DNA from: Parietaria judaica
Lineage: Eukaryota; Streptophyta; Magnoliopsida; Rosales; Urticaceae
Length of the DNA: 64,000 nt
Assembly (NCBI GenBank): GCA_954871525.1
Contig: OX940865.1
Span: forward strand, 6,944,001 to 7,008,000
Reading direction: 5' to 3'
Below, in pieces: positions 10,552 through 22,201 of this stretch; position 1 is the first letter of the stretch, and every line of letters starts with the position of its first letter. The translations under genes and the position numbers were made by a program. Under the pieces are notes generated by a model. The model was not told where the DNA came from. It did no database searches and saw nothing but the letters and a program-made list of their open reading frames with translations.

Positions 10552-11982
10552 TTAGCCGTCTTCGATCATGACCTCGATCTGCTGTTTTAGCTGCCAACAA
10601 TTAGACGTCGAGTGTCCGGCCTCTTGGTGGAACTCACAGTATTTGTTTTGGTTCCGCTTGACGCCTTCCGGCATTGGCGGGTGACGGATGAACTTTTCTT
10701 TATGAAGTTTCAGGATTGTCGCAGGAGAGGTGTTAAGTGGCGTGGTGTCACCTCGAGACCGTTTCCCAGACTGTTCGTCGAGGTCTGGCGACGTGCCTGG
10801 TTGGCGTTTCTTTCTTCGAGATTTGTCGTCGTTTAGACGTCGAGTTTCTCGATCCACTTGTCTTCGGTTGTCGAAGTACTCCTCGACCGAAATGTCTCGT
10901 GTGGCTCGTGCCATCAGCTCTGCCATGGAGGTCGGCCTGTCTTTGACAAGAGATCTCGCGAAGTCGCTCACCGGGAGACCGTCAATCATGGCAGTGATGA
11001 CATCATCATCGGTGTAGCTGGCGACCTTGTTCGCTTCTTCTACGAACCTTTTCAGGTACGCCTGGAGGGATTCGTTTTCCTGTTGCTTGAGCGTCCATAG
11101 ATAGGACTTCTCCTTTCTTCGTGTCAACGAGCATGAGAATCGCGAGATGAAATCTTTTTTTAGCTCTTCGAAGGAATTGATAGAGCGCTTCGGGATTTGC
11201 TAATACCACTCAAAGGCCGGACCTACGAGGGTGAGGCAGAATGCTTGAAACATTGTGGAGTCAGAGCACCTCTTTAGCTGCATCGTGGTTTGGTATCGGA
11301 CCAAGTGGAATGTCGGATCGATGTTTCCGTTATAGACGAATCTTGGTAGGGAGCTGAGATCTCCCACAATTCCTTCCGCAAGCACATCGTCGGCGAGGGG
11401 GGATATGGTTCCTTCGAGCATGCTTCGCATGACTGGATTTGAGCTGTTGGCGGCGGCGAGCTCTCGTATATCCTTTTTCAGTGCTTCGAGTTCGTTCTTC
11501 CATTCTGGAACGACCGACAGAGCTATTGTCGGTGGTGGCGCGATGGCCGCTGCCTCGTCTCGGGGTGCCATGGTGCTTTGAGAGAGGCGAGGGTTGTGAG
11601 ACCTCCATGTCGATTGAGACTCCGTTGGCCCTAGTGACTGGGAGTCCTCTGGGGCGGGTTGTCGTTGCATCTCCAGACTGTCTCTTTGGGTCGGCACCGG
11701 ATCTGGGGATATGTCTCCGCCGAGGATGTAATCGACGATGTGGTTGAGCCCGAGGTATCTGGAGATTAGCCCCGCTAATCGAAACTGACTATTCTCCAGT
11801 CGTGATAATCGCGCATCGTTTGCGGCGTCTACAGGATTGTTCATTCCCGGTTGATTTTGAGCTGGGCTTCGTGCACTTGTGCTCTGGTTAGCGACCCTAG
11901 TGGGGCCGCGTGTGGTGTCGTCCAACAGGTTGACTGACATCTTTTCAAAGAGTAGGTGGTGAGGTCGTTTAGACGACCGCAA
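10552..11982 (-). pseudogene. Gag of the TR-GAG element, one in-frame stop
   Basis: One reading frame of about 476 codons, broken only by a stop at 11200-11202 right after the conserved GPAFEWY phrase. Residues before it are variable and Pro/Ser-rich (spacer). The Retrotrans_gag core follows (AFCLTLVGPAFEWY, SYLWTLKQQENESLQAYLKR, SLVKDRPTSMAELMARAT). The C-terminus has the Tat-type Cys/His knuckle YCEFHQEAGHSTSNCWQLK. Gag builds the cytoplasmic particle that packages the RNA. The stop could be real decay, or could be read through, since it is the only break. Confidence 0.8.
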
Positions 11983-12110
11983 TAAAATCTGAGGCCGTTG
12001 AGAGGACCGAGATAAAATCTGGGGTCGTTGGGACGACCGAGATAAAATCTGGGGACGTTGCGGAGACCGAGATAAAATCTGAGGACGTTGCGGCGACCGA
12101 GATAAAATCT
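11961..12110. repeat. Minisatellite, five 30-bp units
   Basis: Five consecutive units of exactly 30 bp, each ending AATAAAATCT or GATAAAATCT, lie between the primer-binding site and the gag start, in the untranslated leader of the minus-strand transcript. No insertions or deletions have changed the spacing. Confidence 0.9.
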
Positions 12111-12149
12111 CAAATCGTCATCTTGGCCCGGATGCAACTTTGACGTCGT

Positions 12150-12480
12150 TTCGTAAAGGTGGGTCCTTTAATAAGTAATAAGTATATATATTACTTATTA
12201 TATATATTATTACTTTTAAACATTTTTTTTTTCTCTTTTCTTTTCTTTTTCTTCTTTCCTTCTCTCTCTTATTATATATATTATTACTTTTAAGCTTATA
12301 AGCTTCTGACCACCTTTTGTATACATATAAACAAAGGATTTATATATAATATATATATATGTGTAATATATATCTGGGTATTTTTTGGGTATATATATAG
12401 AGCTTATATATATAGTGGTGTATATATGCACGACGGAAGGTTCTGCAGTGAGGCAGAAACCTATTTTACGGTGTGCGTGC
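12150..12480. repeat. AT-rich leader region with TA-rich simple sequence
   Basis: Part of the TR-GAG 5' leader. It holds two copies of 'attatatatattattactttta' (about 12196-12218 and 12269-12292), a TTTTCTTT-rich tract between them and (TA)n runs. No ORF of note. Confidence 0.6.
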
Positions 12481-12557
12481 ACCGTATTTAGTGTGGAGTG
12501 ACCGTGGTGGTCGAGTGTGCTGGTAGGGACTCGAGGCTTGAACGCGTCGTGACCCTC

Positions 12558-12575
12558 CTTCTTCTAGCGCCAAAA
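12558..12575 (-). other. Primer-binding site of the TR-GAG element
   Basis: On the minus strand the sequence directly after the 5' LTR reads TTTTGGCGCTAGAAGAAG. The TGGCGC core is the usual start of gypsy primer-binding sites. The Tat element has the same site with one change (TTTTGGCGCTAGAAGGAG). Confidence 0.8.
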
Positions 12576-13886
12576 TGTTGATGCCGAAAAATGCTTTAAT
12601 CCATTAGCGGCCTGATTGCTCGTGTTGGACCGGGCCCAATGTCGTCTTGTTGACTTTTGTGGATTATGGGCTTGGGTTCGTGGACTTTTGAATCAAAACG
12701 GACCCTCCACTGACTTGATGATCATAAACCCGTGGCAAACTCCACTACCTGTTGCTAATAGGGCCAGGACTTGGCCTGGCCCGGATTACAGGTTCGGGAT
12801 ACCAAAAACGGATTCCTGACCACCGTGTAGGGGGTATCACGGTATTGACTCTCCAGTAGACCTTGACAGATAAGACCCTCTACCGGCGTCACGGGGACAG
12901 ATCCGGGTCCTCGGACTATCCCCGTAATCTATGTATCTGTCGAAGATACAAGAATACTGGATAGAACGAGCACCTCGCGGACCTAGAACCTTGGCAAGGA
13001 GGGTCTTTGATCGTGTCAAAATCTTCTCCAGAACCTCCACTCAAAAGTGTTTGTTTTCTGTCTCGGAACCTGAACAAAACAAAAACCCGAGGTCAAGGAG
13101 AACCGGGGGTGGGGCCCCTGAATTCACCTCCGACGCTCAACATTAGTGTAATATTCGAGGGAAAGATGTTTAGGGGATACTCGAGAGTGTTATGGTCGAG
13201 TTCCGTTGAGAGAGAACGAGTTACCGTTAAGTGAAACCGGAGCTTCTATTTATAGGAGGGTCCAAGAGTTAAAACGTGAATAATTATTACTCCAGGAGGC
13301 CCCCGAATAATATTATATGTTTTTCTGGGTCCCCTGGACGTGGCCGATCCAACGCCGCAAATTTCAGCCCCATCGGAGCAGCGACGCGCCCGGACGCGCG
13401 GCAAACAGCGGCGATGCGCGCATGAGGGCCTGGTCAGCGCTGGGGTCAACGCCTGGTCAGTAGTCAACGCCCACGTGGCGCTCCCCTATTGGCTCGCTGC
13501 CTTCCTCGCGCCCAATAGGCTGCCGACACGTGGCGAGGTCGTGGGTGACCTTTGCGGATCCGACAGCGACTCTGTCGCGTGTCAGGTGGCCTTTGGGGCC
13601 TGTGGGGCCCACCTGGGCGTGTGGCAGTGGCCTTTGGGGGCCGTGGGGCCCGCCCGGAGGTCCCGGGGGGCTCTCGGAGGCCTCGGGTGTTTCCCGAGGC
13701 CGTTTTTCGCAAATTTTATGTCGTTTTTGGGTGTTTTCATATTTTTGGGATAATCTGGACACTTTTTTTTTTTGAAATCGGACTCCCGGTGAATATTTTG
13801 TAAAAAAATAGGTTTATTTAATAAAGAAATAATTAATCAAATAATTTTCCTTTATTAAATAACCTTTACAAAATTTCCCCATAACA
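12576..13886 (-). repeat. TR-GAG 5' LTR (right)
   Basis: 1311 bp, the same length and ends as the left LTR (TGTTGATG to ATAACA). On the minus strand it carries the promoter for the element. Confidence 0.88.
13246..13255 (-). promoter_or_regulatory. TATA box of the TR-GAG 5' LTR
   Basis: CTATAAATAG on the minus strand, followed by GAAGCTC, the same arrangement as in the Tat LTRs. Transcription would start roughly 30 bases further left. Confidence 0.65.
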
Positions 13887-13891
13887 GTGTC

Positions 13892-14540
13892 TATATTAGC
13901 TCTTTTACTTAGGATTACAAGAGGCATAAATATATTAGCCGATTTGACTGAATTTTAGATGTGCTATTACATATTGGATACGTGTCACTTGAAAAAAAAA
14001 ATAGTAATGACATAACCAAAATTTTGTTAAATCATCTGAAAAAGTGGACTAAAATAGTGAATATTGGAACTTTTAGTAGAGGAAAAAATAAACTGCGCTA
14101 CCACAAAAATTAAAATATTAAGTACACACTACTATTTACTATTTATTTTCACAAAGTGATAAACTTGCGTATTTTTAATAAGTTATCGGTTTTAACCTGC
14201 ATATCCCACGATTGATTATGGAATTTATGGTTCAAAACGACAATATTATTGATTTCTTCCGGTCGGTATCAGTTAAAGTTAAAAAAAAATCTTACAAAAA
14301 TCGGTATTATTAGGGTATTTTAAATGTGGGACCTATTTTTTAACCCTGGTAGTCAGTTACTCGACGGTTTCAAATTAAACGGAAACGATTATCTGAGATA
14401 TGTTACCGATTGCATTCGGTTTGCAGTTAACCTTCGGGTACTCAGCTGGTCAACCCCGGGTAATTAAACATTGCTTTTAACATGGCGATTTCGTTAGCCC
14501 AAGCTGTGTTATGTACATGGCATCCCCATATAGATATGGA
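13892..14540. other. Intergenic DNA 3' of the PPR pseudogene
   Basis: AT-rich, no gene or clear repeat seen. The last part is probably the old 3' UTR of the interrupted PPR gene. Confidence 0.5.
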
Positions 14541-15160
14541 TCATTCTATACAGTTAATCTCAATCGAACTAATACCACTTCCGCAGATTTTCATGTCTAC
14601 TTTCACCTTCGTCATCTCTTCCCATCGCGCAGCCTCGGCGTACATGTTCGCCAAAAGAACATGGCCGCTCGAATCATGTGTTTTCACGCCCACTAATCTC
14701 CCAGCCACTCGCTCACCGAGCTCGACATTGCCATGGATGCTGCACGCACTGAGTAGCACGCTATATAGAGGAACAACGAATTCTGAATTGGCGTTTGGTA
14801 TCTTCTCTATCACGTCTTCGGCTTCGTTTAAAAATCCCGCTCGGCCGAGAAGATCAATCAGACACCCATAGTGCTCGAGCTTCGGCTCGATATTATGAAC
14901 TTCTGTCATCGAGCGGAAGAACTCGCGACCCTTTTCGACAAGCCCTGCGTGGCTACACGCGCTAAAGACGCCGATGAAGGTGATATCGTCGGGAATTATT
15001 ACGGCTTGTTCCATTTTTGAGAAAATCTCGATCGCTTTGTGGGCCTGGCTATTCATGGCAAGCCCGGAGATGATCGAGGTCCTTATGGTTGTATCTTTCT
15101 CTCCGATCGCATAAAAACCTCAAGAGACTTGTCTACGGACCCACATTTGGCGTACATTTC
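14541..15160 (-). pseudogene. PPR pseudogene, 3' part
   Basis: C-terminal half of the second PPR copy. It opens just after the Copia insertion with MYAKCGSVDKSLEVF, shifts frame near 15090, then reads 171 residues with PPR units (HKAIEIFSKMEQAVIIPDD, GVFSACSHAGLVEKGREFF, CLIDLLGRAGFLNEAEDVI). It ends in a nearly full E motif (LYSVLLSACSIHGNVELGER, VLLANMYAEAARWEEM) with a normal stop. Its E motif is longer than that of the 3146-4927 gene. The 5' part lies at 21159-22201 on the far side of the retrotransposon. Confidence 0.85.
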
Positions 15161-15963
15161 TGTTGGAATTTATTGATAATAAATAACCAATAAATGTTCT
15201 AATAAGTGAGCAAGTGTAATGTGTTGAATGTATTGAGTGGGTAATAAATGTGGGAATGTCAAAATTCCCACATGGATTAAATCCAAAGACTTTCTGCAAT
15301 ATATAAGGAAATCAATAGTGATGTGAGCTCAATATGTGGCATAGTGATAAGTATGCCACTTGATTACCGTGTGGAGGCGAGGTGACGAGACCATAACACC
15401 TCACGCTTTTGCACCGCCGCCCTCGCCGGTGTCGCCACCAGCGACACCTGGTCCGGCTCGGGGTCGGGTGCGTGGGCGTAGAGGCGCTAGTGGCGTCTTG
15501 TAGGCGCACTTAAGCACGTGGCATCGGGCGAGCGGCGTAGGCTCGGGTCTCGGGCTTTCTCGCAGCGATTCTCGCCTCGCCACGTGCCGGTCAGCTGTTA
15601 CTAGCCGTTGGGGGCAATTACTGACCATTTTTTGGTTTTCCGTTTTAGACCAATAACTGCTACTTGTGAAGGGTCGTTTCCTTCACAAAGTAACTGTTTT
15701 TGGGTCTTTAAATTTCGTTTTGCATGCAGAAACGAATAACTGCTCTGAATCATTTCTCATACACACAGAAACACTCTACAGAAACGTGTTCTTTCTTACT
15801 GTTAGAAGATCACTTCGTCTTCGATCATTAAGGCTTATCTTATCCTGGGTATTCTTGCAAGCAGACTCGAAGACGATTCCGAGCGCTCGAAATACTATTA
15901 GGAAAGCGCATCACATACGTGATTCAAGTCCCGACGTATTCAATTTCGACGAGGTTTCCAACA
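15161..15963 (+). repeat. Copia 5' LTR
   Basis: 803 bp with terminal inverted repeats TGTTGGAA/TTCCAACA. A TATA-like AATATATAAGG lies at about 15299-15308. Directly after it, 'gtctaatagtatcatcgatc' is a weak match to the usual Copia initiator-tRNA primer site. Confidence 0.85.
15299..15308 (+). promoter_or_regulatory. TATA box of the Copia 5' LTR
   Basis: ATATATAAGG. The matching site in the right LTR is at 20561-20570. Confidence 0.5.
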
Positions 15964-16017
15964 GTCTAATAGTATCATCGATCATGGCCACCGACGCTTC
16001 TGTTTTCAAGCATCAAG

Positions 16018-17307
16018 GTGATGAACCAAGACCTCGTGAAGTTGGACCGTTTCGACGGGACGAACTTCACTCGTTGTCAAGACAATATGATCTTCCTTCT
16101 GACGGCCCTGAAGATCTTCTATGTTCTCGACCCTGAGTTGGAGCCAATTCCAGAACCGGCGGATGACGATTCCGACGATATCAAGGCGGAGCGCAAAAAA
16201 CGCAAGGAGGACGAATTGTTGTGTCGCGGTCATATTTAGAACACGCTCTCCGACCGTCTCTATGATCTCTACACGGACAACTCTTCGGCGGTCAAAATTT
16301 GGAAGGCGCTCGAGTTCAAATTTTGGGCAGAGGAGGAAGGTACGAAAAAGTTTCTCATTTCTGAGTACTTTGATTTCAAAATGTCAGATGCAAAGCCTAT
16401 CCTTGCCCAAGTGCACGAACTACAAGTGCTCGTCAACAAACTGAGGGCCGTGAAGATTGAGATTCCAGAAACTTTTCAAGTCGGCGCGATTATTGCGAAA
16501 TTGTCGTCGTCTTGGAAGAGTTACCGGAAGAAATTGCTTCACAATTCCGAGGATTTCTCTCTGGAGCAGATCCAGAAACACCTTCGAATCGAAGAGGAAT
16601 CGAAGGAAAGGGAGAAATCCGATGGTGTCGGAAATTTGAAGGCCAACGCGGTGAGCGCGAAAGGCAAAAAGCACGACGGAAAAAAGAAATTTTACATTCC
16701 TAAAAAGGATCAAAAGTTCAAGACTTATGGTGCTTCGAATGGGCCCAAGACCGGATGTTTTGTGTGTAAAAAACCCGGTCACTACGCGAGAGATTGTCGC
16801 GTCCGAAAGACCCAAAGCAACGAAGCCAACGCCACGAAGACCGATGACAACATTATCGCTACTGTGAGCAAAATTATGGCGGTCAAAGGCAAGGTTCAAG
16901 GATCGTGGTAAGACACTTATGCCACTGTTCACGTCTCCTATGACAAAGCGACCTTCAAGACCTATTCTGACGTCGTCGATGGACAACAAGTTCAGATGGG
17001 AAACGAGGGGCGCTCGAAGATTGTCGGCACCGGCACAGTGGAGCTTAACTTTATTTCCGGGAAGAAAGTGACGCCGGTCAACGTGCTTCACGTGCCGGAC
17101 ATGTCTAGGAACCCTGTTACTAGGGATTTGTTGGGTAAACTGGGTAATAAGTCTGTTTATGAGTCGGGCAAGTTGATCTTGACCTGCAATGGTGTGTTTC
17201 TTGGTAAAGGGTATTCCGCAGACGAAATGGTTAAGCTTTGTACCATTGACAATGTTATCAATAAAGTTTCTACTTCTGATTATTTCAATTGTTCTGTTAC
17301 TTTATAG
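16018..17307 (+). pseudogene. Copia gag-protease remnant
   Basis: One frame with in-frame stops at about 16238 and 16910. It shows the UBN2-type gag opening (LDRFDGTNFTRCQDNMIFLL), a KLSSSWKSYRKKLLH region, the zinc knuckle CFVCKKPGHYARDC, and a protease-like tail (VQMGNEGRSKIVGTGTVEL, VLHVPDMSRNPVTRDLL). The protease active-site DSGA phrase is lost. Gag forms the particle; protease would cut the polyprotein. Confidence 0.8.
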
Positions 17308-18401
17308 CATAGTAGATTAGCTCATATTGGTATTAGCACATGAAAAGGTTAATTAAATCCGGTTTAATTTCATGCAACGTTGAAAATTTTGAAAAATGTG
17401 AAATTTGAGTTAAATAAAAAATGATTAAGAAACCGTTTTATAGTGTTGAACGTAATACGAATTTATTAGATCTTGTGCGTTCTGATTTGTGTGAATTTAA
17501 CGGAATGAAAACCCGAGGGGGCAATCGGTACTTTATTTCATTTATTGACGATTGTTCGAGATTCACGTACATTTTTCTTTTACAGCATAAAGACGAAGCT
17601 TTTAATGCTTTTAAAGTTTATAAAGCGGAAGTGGAAAATCAATTGGGAATAAAAATAAAAGTCCTTAGAAGTGACATGGGCGAAGAATATTTTCCTAATG
17701 ATTTTAATGTGTTTTGTGAAGAAAACGGCATTATACACGAGTGTTTCGCACCACGTACACCACAACAGAACGGGTTAGTTGAACGAAAAAATAGAACGTA
17801 TCAAGAAATGATAAATTCTATGTTAATGCATTCTGAATTGCCATTTAGTTTGTGGGGTGAAGCTTTGTTATGTGCATGTCATATATTGAACAATATTCCT
17901 TTAAAGAAGACTTGTATTTTGTCGTACGAACTTCGGAAAGGTCGTGCACCGAATATCGGTTATTTTAGAGTGTGGGGCTGTGTTGCCTATTACAAAAACA
18001 TGGATCCGAAAAGGACCAAGTTGGGTCCTCGCGGGATTAAATGTGCTTTTGTAGGCTATGCGGCCAACAGTAAGGCATATAGACTTCTTGACTTGGAGTC
18101 TAATGTGATAATTGAATCTCGAGATGTGGAATTCTTTGAAAATCTTATCACGAAGGATAAAGATTCTGAGATAATCACAAATGAAGAATCTCGTGAGGAG
18201 AGTTCTTCACGAGTTGTTGAAAAACAACCCGAGCTTCGGATTAGCAAAAGAGTTCGAAAGGCTAAGGATCTAGGACCGAACGAAATAGATTCTCAACTCA
18301 TTTCCTTTTACTTAGTAGAAGGAGATAGGGAGAATTTTGTTCGTAAGATTCCTATCATTCTTTTAGTGGAAGATAATCCGAAAATTTTAAGGAAGCTATA
18401 G
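17308..18401 (+). pseudogene. Copia integrase remnant
   Basis: The zinc-binding start is decayed (HSRLAHIG after a stop near 17307, then further stops). The catalytic core reads in one frame from 17421: first Asp in LVRSDLCEFNG, FIDDCSRFTYIF, second Asp in VLRSDMGEEYF, and Glu in PQQNGLVERKNRT. Downstream comes the C-terminal GKRAP-like segment (RKGRAPNIGYFRVWGC). Integrase would insert the cDNA into the chromosome. A stop near 18400 separates it from the RT frame. Confidence 0.85.
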
Positions 18402-19902
18402 CTTCACGGGACTCTGCTTTTTGGAAAGATGTTATCCAAGATGAGATGGATTCGATTATGTCTAACCACACTTGGGAGCTTGTCGACTAACGCAAAGGGT
18501 CGAGACCCATTGGATGTAAGTGGGTGTTTAGAAAAAAGTATCATAGTGATGGTAGTTTAAACACCTACAAGACTAGATTAGTAGCCAAAGGATTTTGGCA
18601 AAAGGAAGGGATCGATTACTTCGATACTTATGCACCGGTAGCGAGAACGACAACACTTAGGATACTGTTTGCATTAGCTTCATTGCATAACCTTTTTGTT
18701 CATCAAATGGATGTCAAAACGGCATTCTTTAATGGAGAACTCGATGAGGAGATTTACATGGAGCAACCGGAGGGTTACGTACTTCCCGGGAATGAGAAAA
18801 AGGTTTGCAAGCTTGTCAAATCATTATATGGTTTGAAACAAGCACCTAAACAGTGGCATCAAAAGTTTGACTTGATCATTCTTGCAAATGGATTCGTTCA
18901 CAACGTTTGTGACAAGTGTTTGTACACAAAAGTGCGTGGAAACACTGTGATATTCCTTTGTCTCTACATTGATGATATGTTGATCATTAGCAACGAGATG
19001 AACGGAATTTTAGAAACGAAGTGGTTTCTATCTTCTACATTCAAGATGAAAGATCTTCGACAAGTTGACACGATTCTAGGGATCAAGGTTAAGCGAACCA
19101 GTGGGGGTTATGAACTTAGTCAATCGCACTATGTTGAGAAAGTGCTTGATAAGTTCAAACATTTGCAGTTCAAAGAAGTGAACACCCCATTTGATCCTAG
19201 TGTTAAACTTGAGAAGAATAATGGGAGAGATGTGGCTCATTTGGAGTATGCGAGTGCTATCGGTTGTCTTATGTATTTAATGCAATGCACTAGACCCGAT
19301 ATAGCATTCGTTGTTAGTAAAATGAGCAGATTTACTAGCAACCCCAACGGTGAGCATTGGAAGGCTATCGGGAGGATTTTTGGCTATCTTATGAAAACCA
19401 AAAATCTCGGCCTCCAATATGGTAGGTTTCCTGCCATACTCGAAGGATATACCAACGCTAGTTGGATATCGAGTGTCGGAGATAACAAATCTACGACGGG
19501 ATGGGTTTTTACACTTGCCGGGAGGTGCAATTTCTTGGAAGAGCAAGAAACAAACGTGTATTACTCATTCGACCATGGAGTCAGAGTATCTAGCTCTTGC
19601 TTCCGCTTGTCAAGAGGCTGAGTGGTTGAGGGACCTTCTTTTAGAAGCTCTGTTGGCTAAGGACAATATATCGAAAGTGTCGATACACTACTTTAGCTAG
19701 AGCATACAACGAAGTGTATAACGGGAAGTCTAGACATATTAGTCTAAGACATGACTACGTAAGGAAATTGATCAAAGATGGGATCATTTCACTTTCGTTT
19801 GTGCGTACCAACTACAATTTAGCTGATCCTTTTACTAAGCCATTGGCCAGAGATTCAGTAAAATCTACCTCGAGAGGTATGGGACTGAAACTCTTTGAGT
19901 AA
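18402..19902 (+). pseudogene. Copia reverse transcriptase and RNase H remnant
   Basis: RT starts in frame near 18410 with a stop at about 18490, then runs 18524-19621. Motifs are YKTRLVAKGFWQKEGIDY, HQMDVKTAFFNGELDEEIYM, SLYGLKQAPKQWHQKFD and the catalytic YIDDMLII. A frameshift at about 19545 moves the RNase H to another frame (STMESEYLALASACQEAEWL), and a second break near 19700 precedes the tail with DPFTKPLARD. No active enzyme can be made. Confidence 0.85.
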
Positions 19903-20423
19903 GAGTTCCAACAACGGTGGCAACCCAATATAACGTTAGGAATCCTTAACTTTAGATTCAATGGGTAACAACAAATCGTTGATTTGTATGCGTGTAACAT
20001 TGTACTACAATGTAGCTGTTGCATTTGGAGGGTTGAGTTATTTATAATTTTTAATGAAGTTCAGTGATGAGGAAATGTATCTGTAAAGCAATAGAGATAC
20101 TGTAAGAACTTCACCTATGTGAATTTAGAGATGGTGCCGTCTTAAAGTGAGAGTTGGAGTTTCTCTCATGAAAAATTCACGAGACACGAAAAGCACATGG
20201 CCATTAACGGTGCTAAGCTAGAGATATCGGCGAAGAACTACTAAAGTGTGTGTGTAAGGCTTCACCGATCTTATCACAAGGAATAACGGGTTCAAAGCCT
20301 AGCTACCTGAGATTCCGATAAGATCTTGTGTTGTCTTTACTAAGGTCAGGTTCAAATCGAAAGATACCTAACTGTATTAGCACGCTTTGCTAATATTCTA
20401 GAAGTTACACTTATAAGAGGGAT

Positions 20424-21158
20424 TGTTGGAATTTATTGATAATAAATGACCAATAAATGTTCTAATAAGTGAGCAAGTGTAATGTGTTGAATGTGTTGAG
20501 TGAGTAATAAATGTGGGAATGTCAAAAGTCGCACATGGATTAAATACAAAGACTTTGTGCAATATATAAGGAAACCAATGGTGATGTGAGCTCAACATGT
20601 GGCATACTGATAAGTATGCCACATGAGTGCTGTGTGGAGGCGAAGTGGCGAGACTATGCTACCTCACGCTTTCGCACCGCCGGCGACACCGGCTCGTGCT
20701 TGGGGTCGGGTGCGTGGGCGTAGAGGCGCTAATGGCGTCTTGTAGGCGCACTTGAGGCACTTAAGCACGTGGCATCGGGCGAGCGGCGTAGGCTCGGGTC
20801 TCGGGCTTTCTCGCGGCGATTCTCACCTCGCCACGTGTCGGTCGACAGTTACTAGCCGTTGGGGGCGGTTACTGATCGTTTTTTGGTTTTCCGTTTCAGA
20901 CCAATAACAGCTACTTGTGAAGGGTGCTACCTTCACAAAGTAACTGTTTTTGGGTCTTTAAATTTCGTTTTGCATGCAGAAACGAATAACTGCTCTGAAT
21001 CATTTCTCATACACACAGAAACATGTTCTTGCTTACTGTTCGAAGATCACTTCGTCTTCGATCATTAAGGCTTGTCTTATCCTGGGTATTCTTGCAAGCA
21101 GATTCGAAGATGATTCCGAGTGATCGTACTATTAGGAAAGCGCATCACATGCGTGATT
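20424..21158 (+). repeat. Copia 3' LTR, truncated
   Basis: Starts TGTTGGAATT after the purine-rich 'ataagagggat'. It matches the left LTR with many indels and ends early, about 45 bp short. After 21158 the sequence is PPR gene. Confidence 0.85.
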
Positions 21159-22201
21159 GTGTCTAGTTCGATTCGTTGTTCGTTTATGTGATTAACAATC
21201 CGCTCGCCTTGGTCTAAAGCGCCGTGCTGAGCACAGTCCGTGAGAAGAGCAACAAGAGTGTATTTATCCGTTTTGATTCTTCTTATTTGCATCTCCCCGA
21301 ACAAAAACATCGCTTTGTCGAAACGATCATGCCGAACGTAGTCGTTGATCAACGCTGTCCAACGAAAACATCCACGACCCGGTTTCTTTCGAACAAGTCT
21401 CGAGCCTTCTCGAGCTCACCATGGTTCACGTACCCGGAAACCATGCATGTCAAGGAGACAACACTTGAAGACAATTCATCGAAGATTTCACGAGCGACGC
21501 TCAAACGGCCACACTTCGCGTACATATCCAACAAAGCAATGCCGATCCTGACCGTAAAACCAAGCTCGTTCCTCACGTAACTGTGAATCTCCTCGCCGAG
21601 ATTCAAATCCCTCAGCGCCGCACAAGCCGTTAACGTGCTCACCGCCGTAGCTTCACTCGGCCTCGCGTTATCGCCGTCTCGTATCCGTCGAAACAGATCA
21701 ACCGCCTCCGAAAATCTCCTGCACCGCACATTTGCGGAAATCGTTACATTCCACGACACGGAATCTTTATCGGGCATTTCATCAAACAGCTTCTCTGCGT
21801 ATTCCAATTCTCGGAAGAGACCGTACATGTCAATGAGCGAGTTCCGAACGCAAAGATCAGATTCAAAACCGGACTTGACAACGAAGCCATGGATCTTCCT
21901 CCCTTCCAAAACACGCAAACGATTTCAGCACAAACGGAAAAGTGAAGCTATTGGGAAACAGAGCTTCCTCTTCTCTCAAGCGCTCAAAGATTTGGATGGC
22001 TCCCTCGAAGAAGCCCTGCTTCGCGTAAGCCTTGAGCATGACGTTGTAAGCGAACAGAGTGGGTTCGCGGAGGTAGTCGAGAACCTTCTGGGCGTAGGCC
22101 AGGTTTCCGAGAGAGCTTGGTGGAGATCGGCCATGAGAATCTGGGTGTGGATCTGCTTGAGCTGGTCTAGGGTTTGGCTGGCTCTGAGATAATGCAGACA
22201 A
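21159..22201 (-). pseudogene. PPR pseudogene, 5' part
   Basis: N-terminal half of the second PPR copy. Phrases: QKVLDYLREPTLFAYNVML, then after a frameshift near 21900 RKIHGFVVKSGFESDLCVRN, SLIDMYGLFRELEYAEKLF, LLDMYAKCGRLSVAREIF. After another shift near 21355 comes FDKAMFLFGEMQIRRIKTDK, ending at RIELDTI where the Copia LTR begins. It aligns along its length with the 3146-4927 protein (for example GEEIHSYVRNELGFT against GEEIYRCVGEELGFT), so the two are paralogues in the same orientation. Confidence 0.85.

Larger units (their letters stand above)
8343..13886 (-). mobile_element. Gag-only (TR-GAG) gypsy-like LTR retrotransposon, complete
   Basis: Two 1311-bp LTRs (8343-9653 and 12576-13886) enclose 2.9 kb of internal DNA and are flanked by a perfect 5-bp target duplication, GTGTC (8338-8342 and 13887-13891). 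The element reads on the minus strand: the primer-binding site lies next to the right LTR and the polypurine tract next to the left. Inside there is only a gag gene, with no protease, RT, RNase H or integrase, so it must depend on another element for movement. Its gag closely resembles that of the Tat element at 31499-45881. Confidence 0.9.
15161..21158 (+). mobile_element. Decayed Ty1/copia retrotransposon inside a PPR gene
   Basis: A left LTR of 803 bp, a coding region in the order gag, protease, integrase, RT, RNase H (the Copia order), and a right LTR of about 735 bp that lacks its 3' end. The left LTR starts TGTTGGAA and ends TTCCAACA. The right LTR stops at about 21158 within 'cacatgcgtgatt', so roughly 45 bp of LTR, the target duplication and a few PPR codons were deleted. 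Stops and frameshifts make it non-autonomous. Confidence 0.9.
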
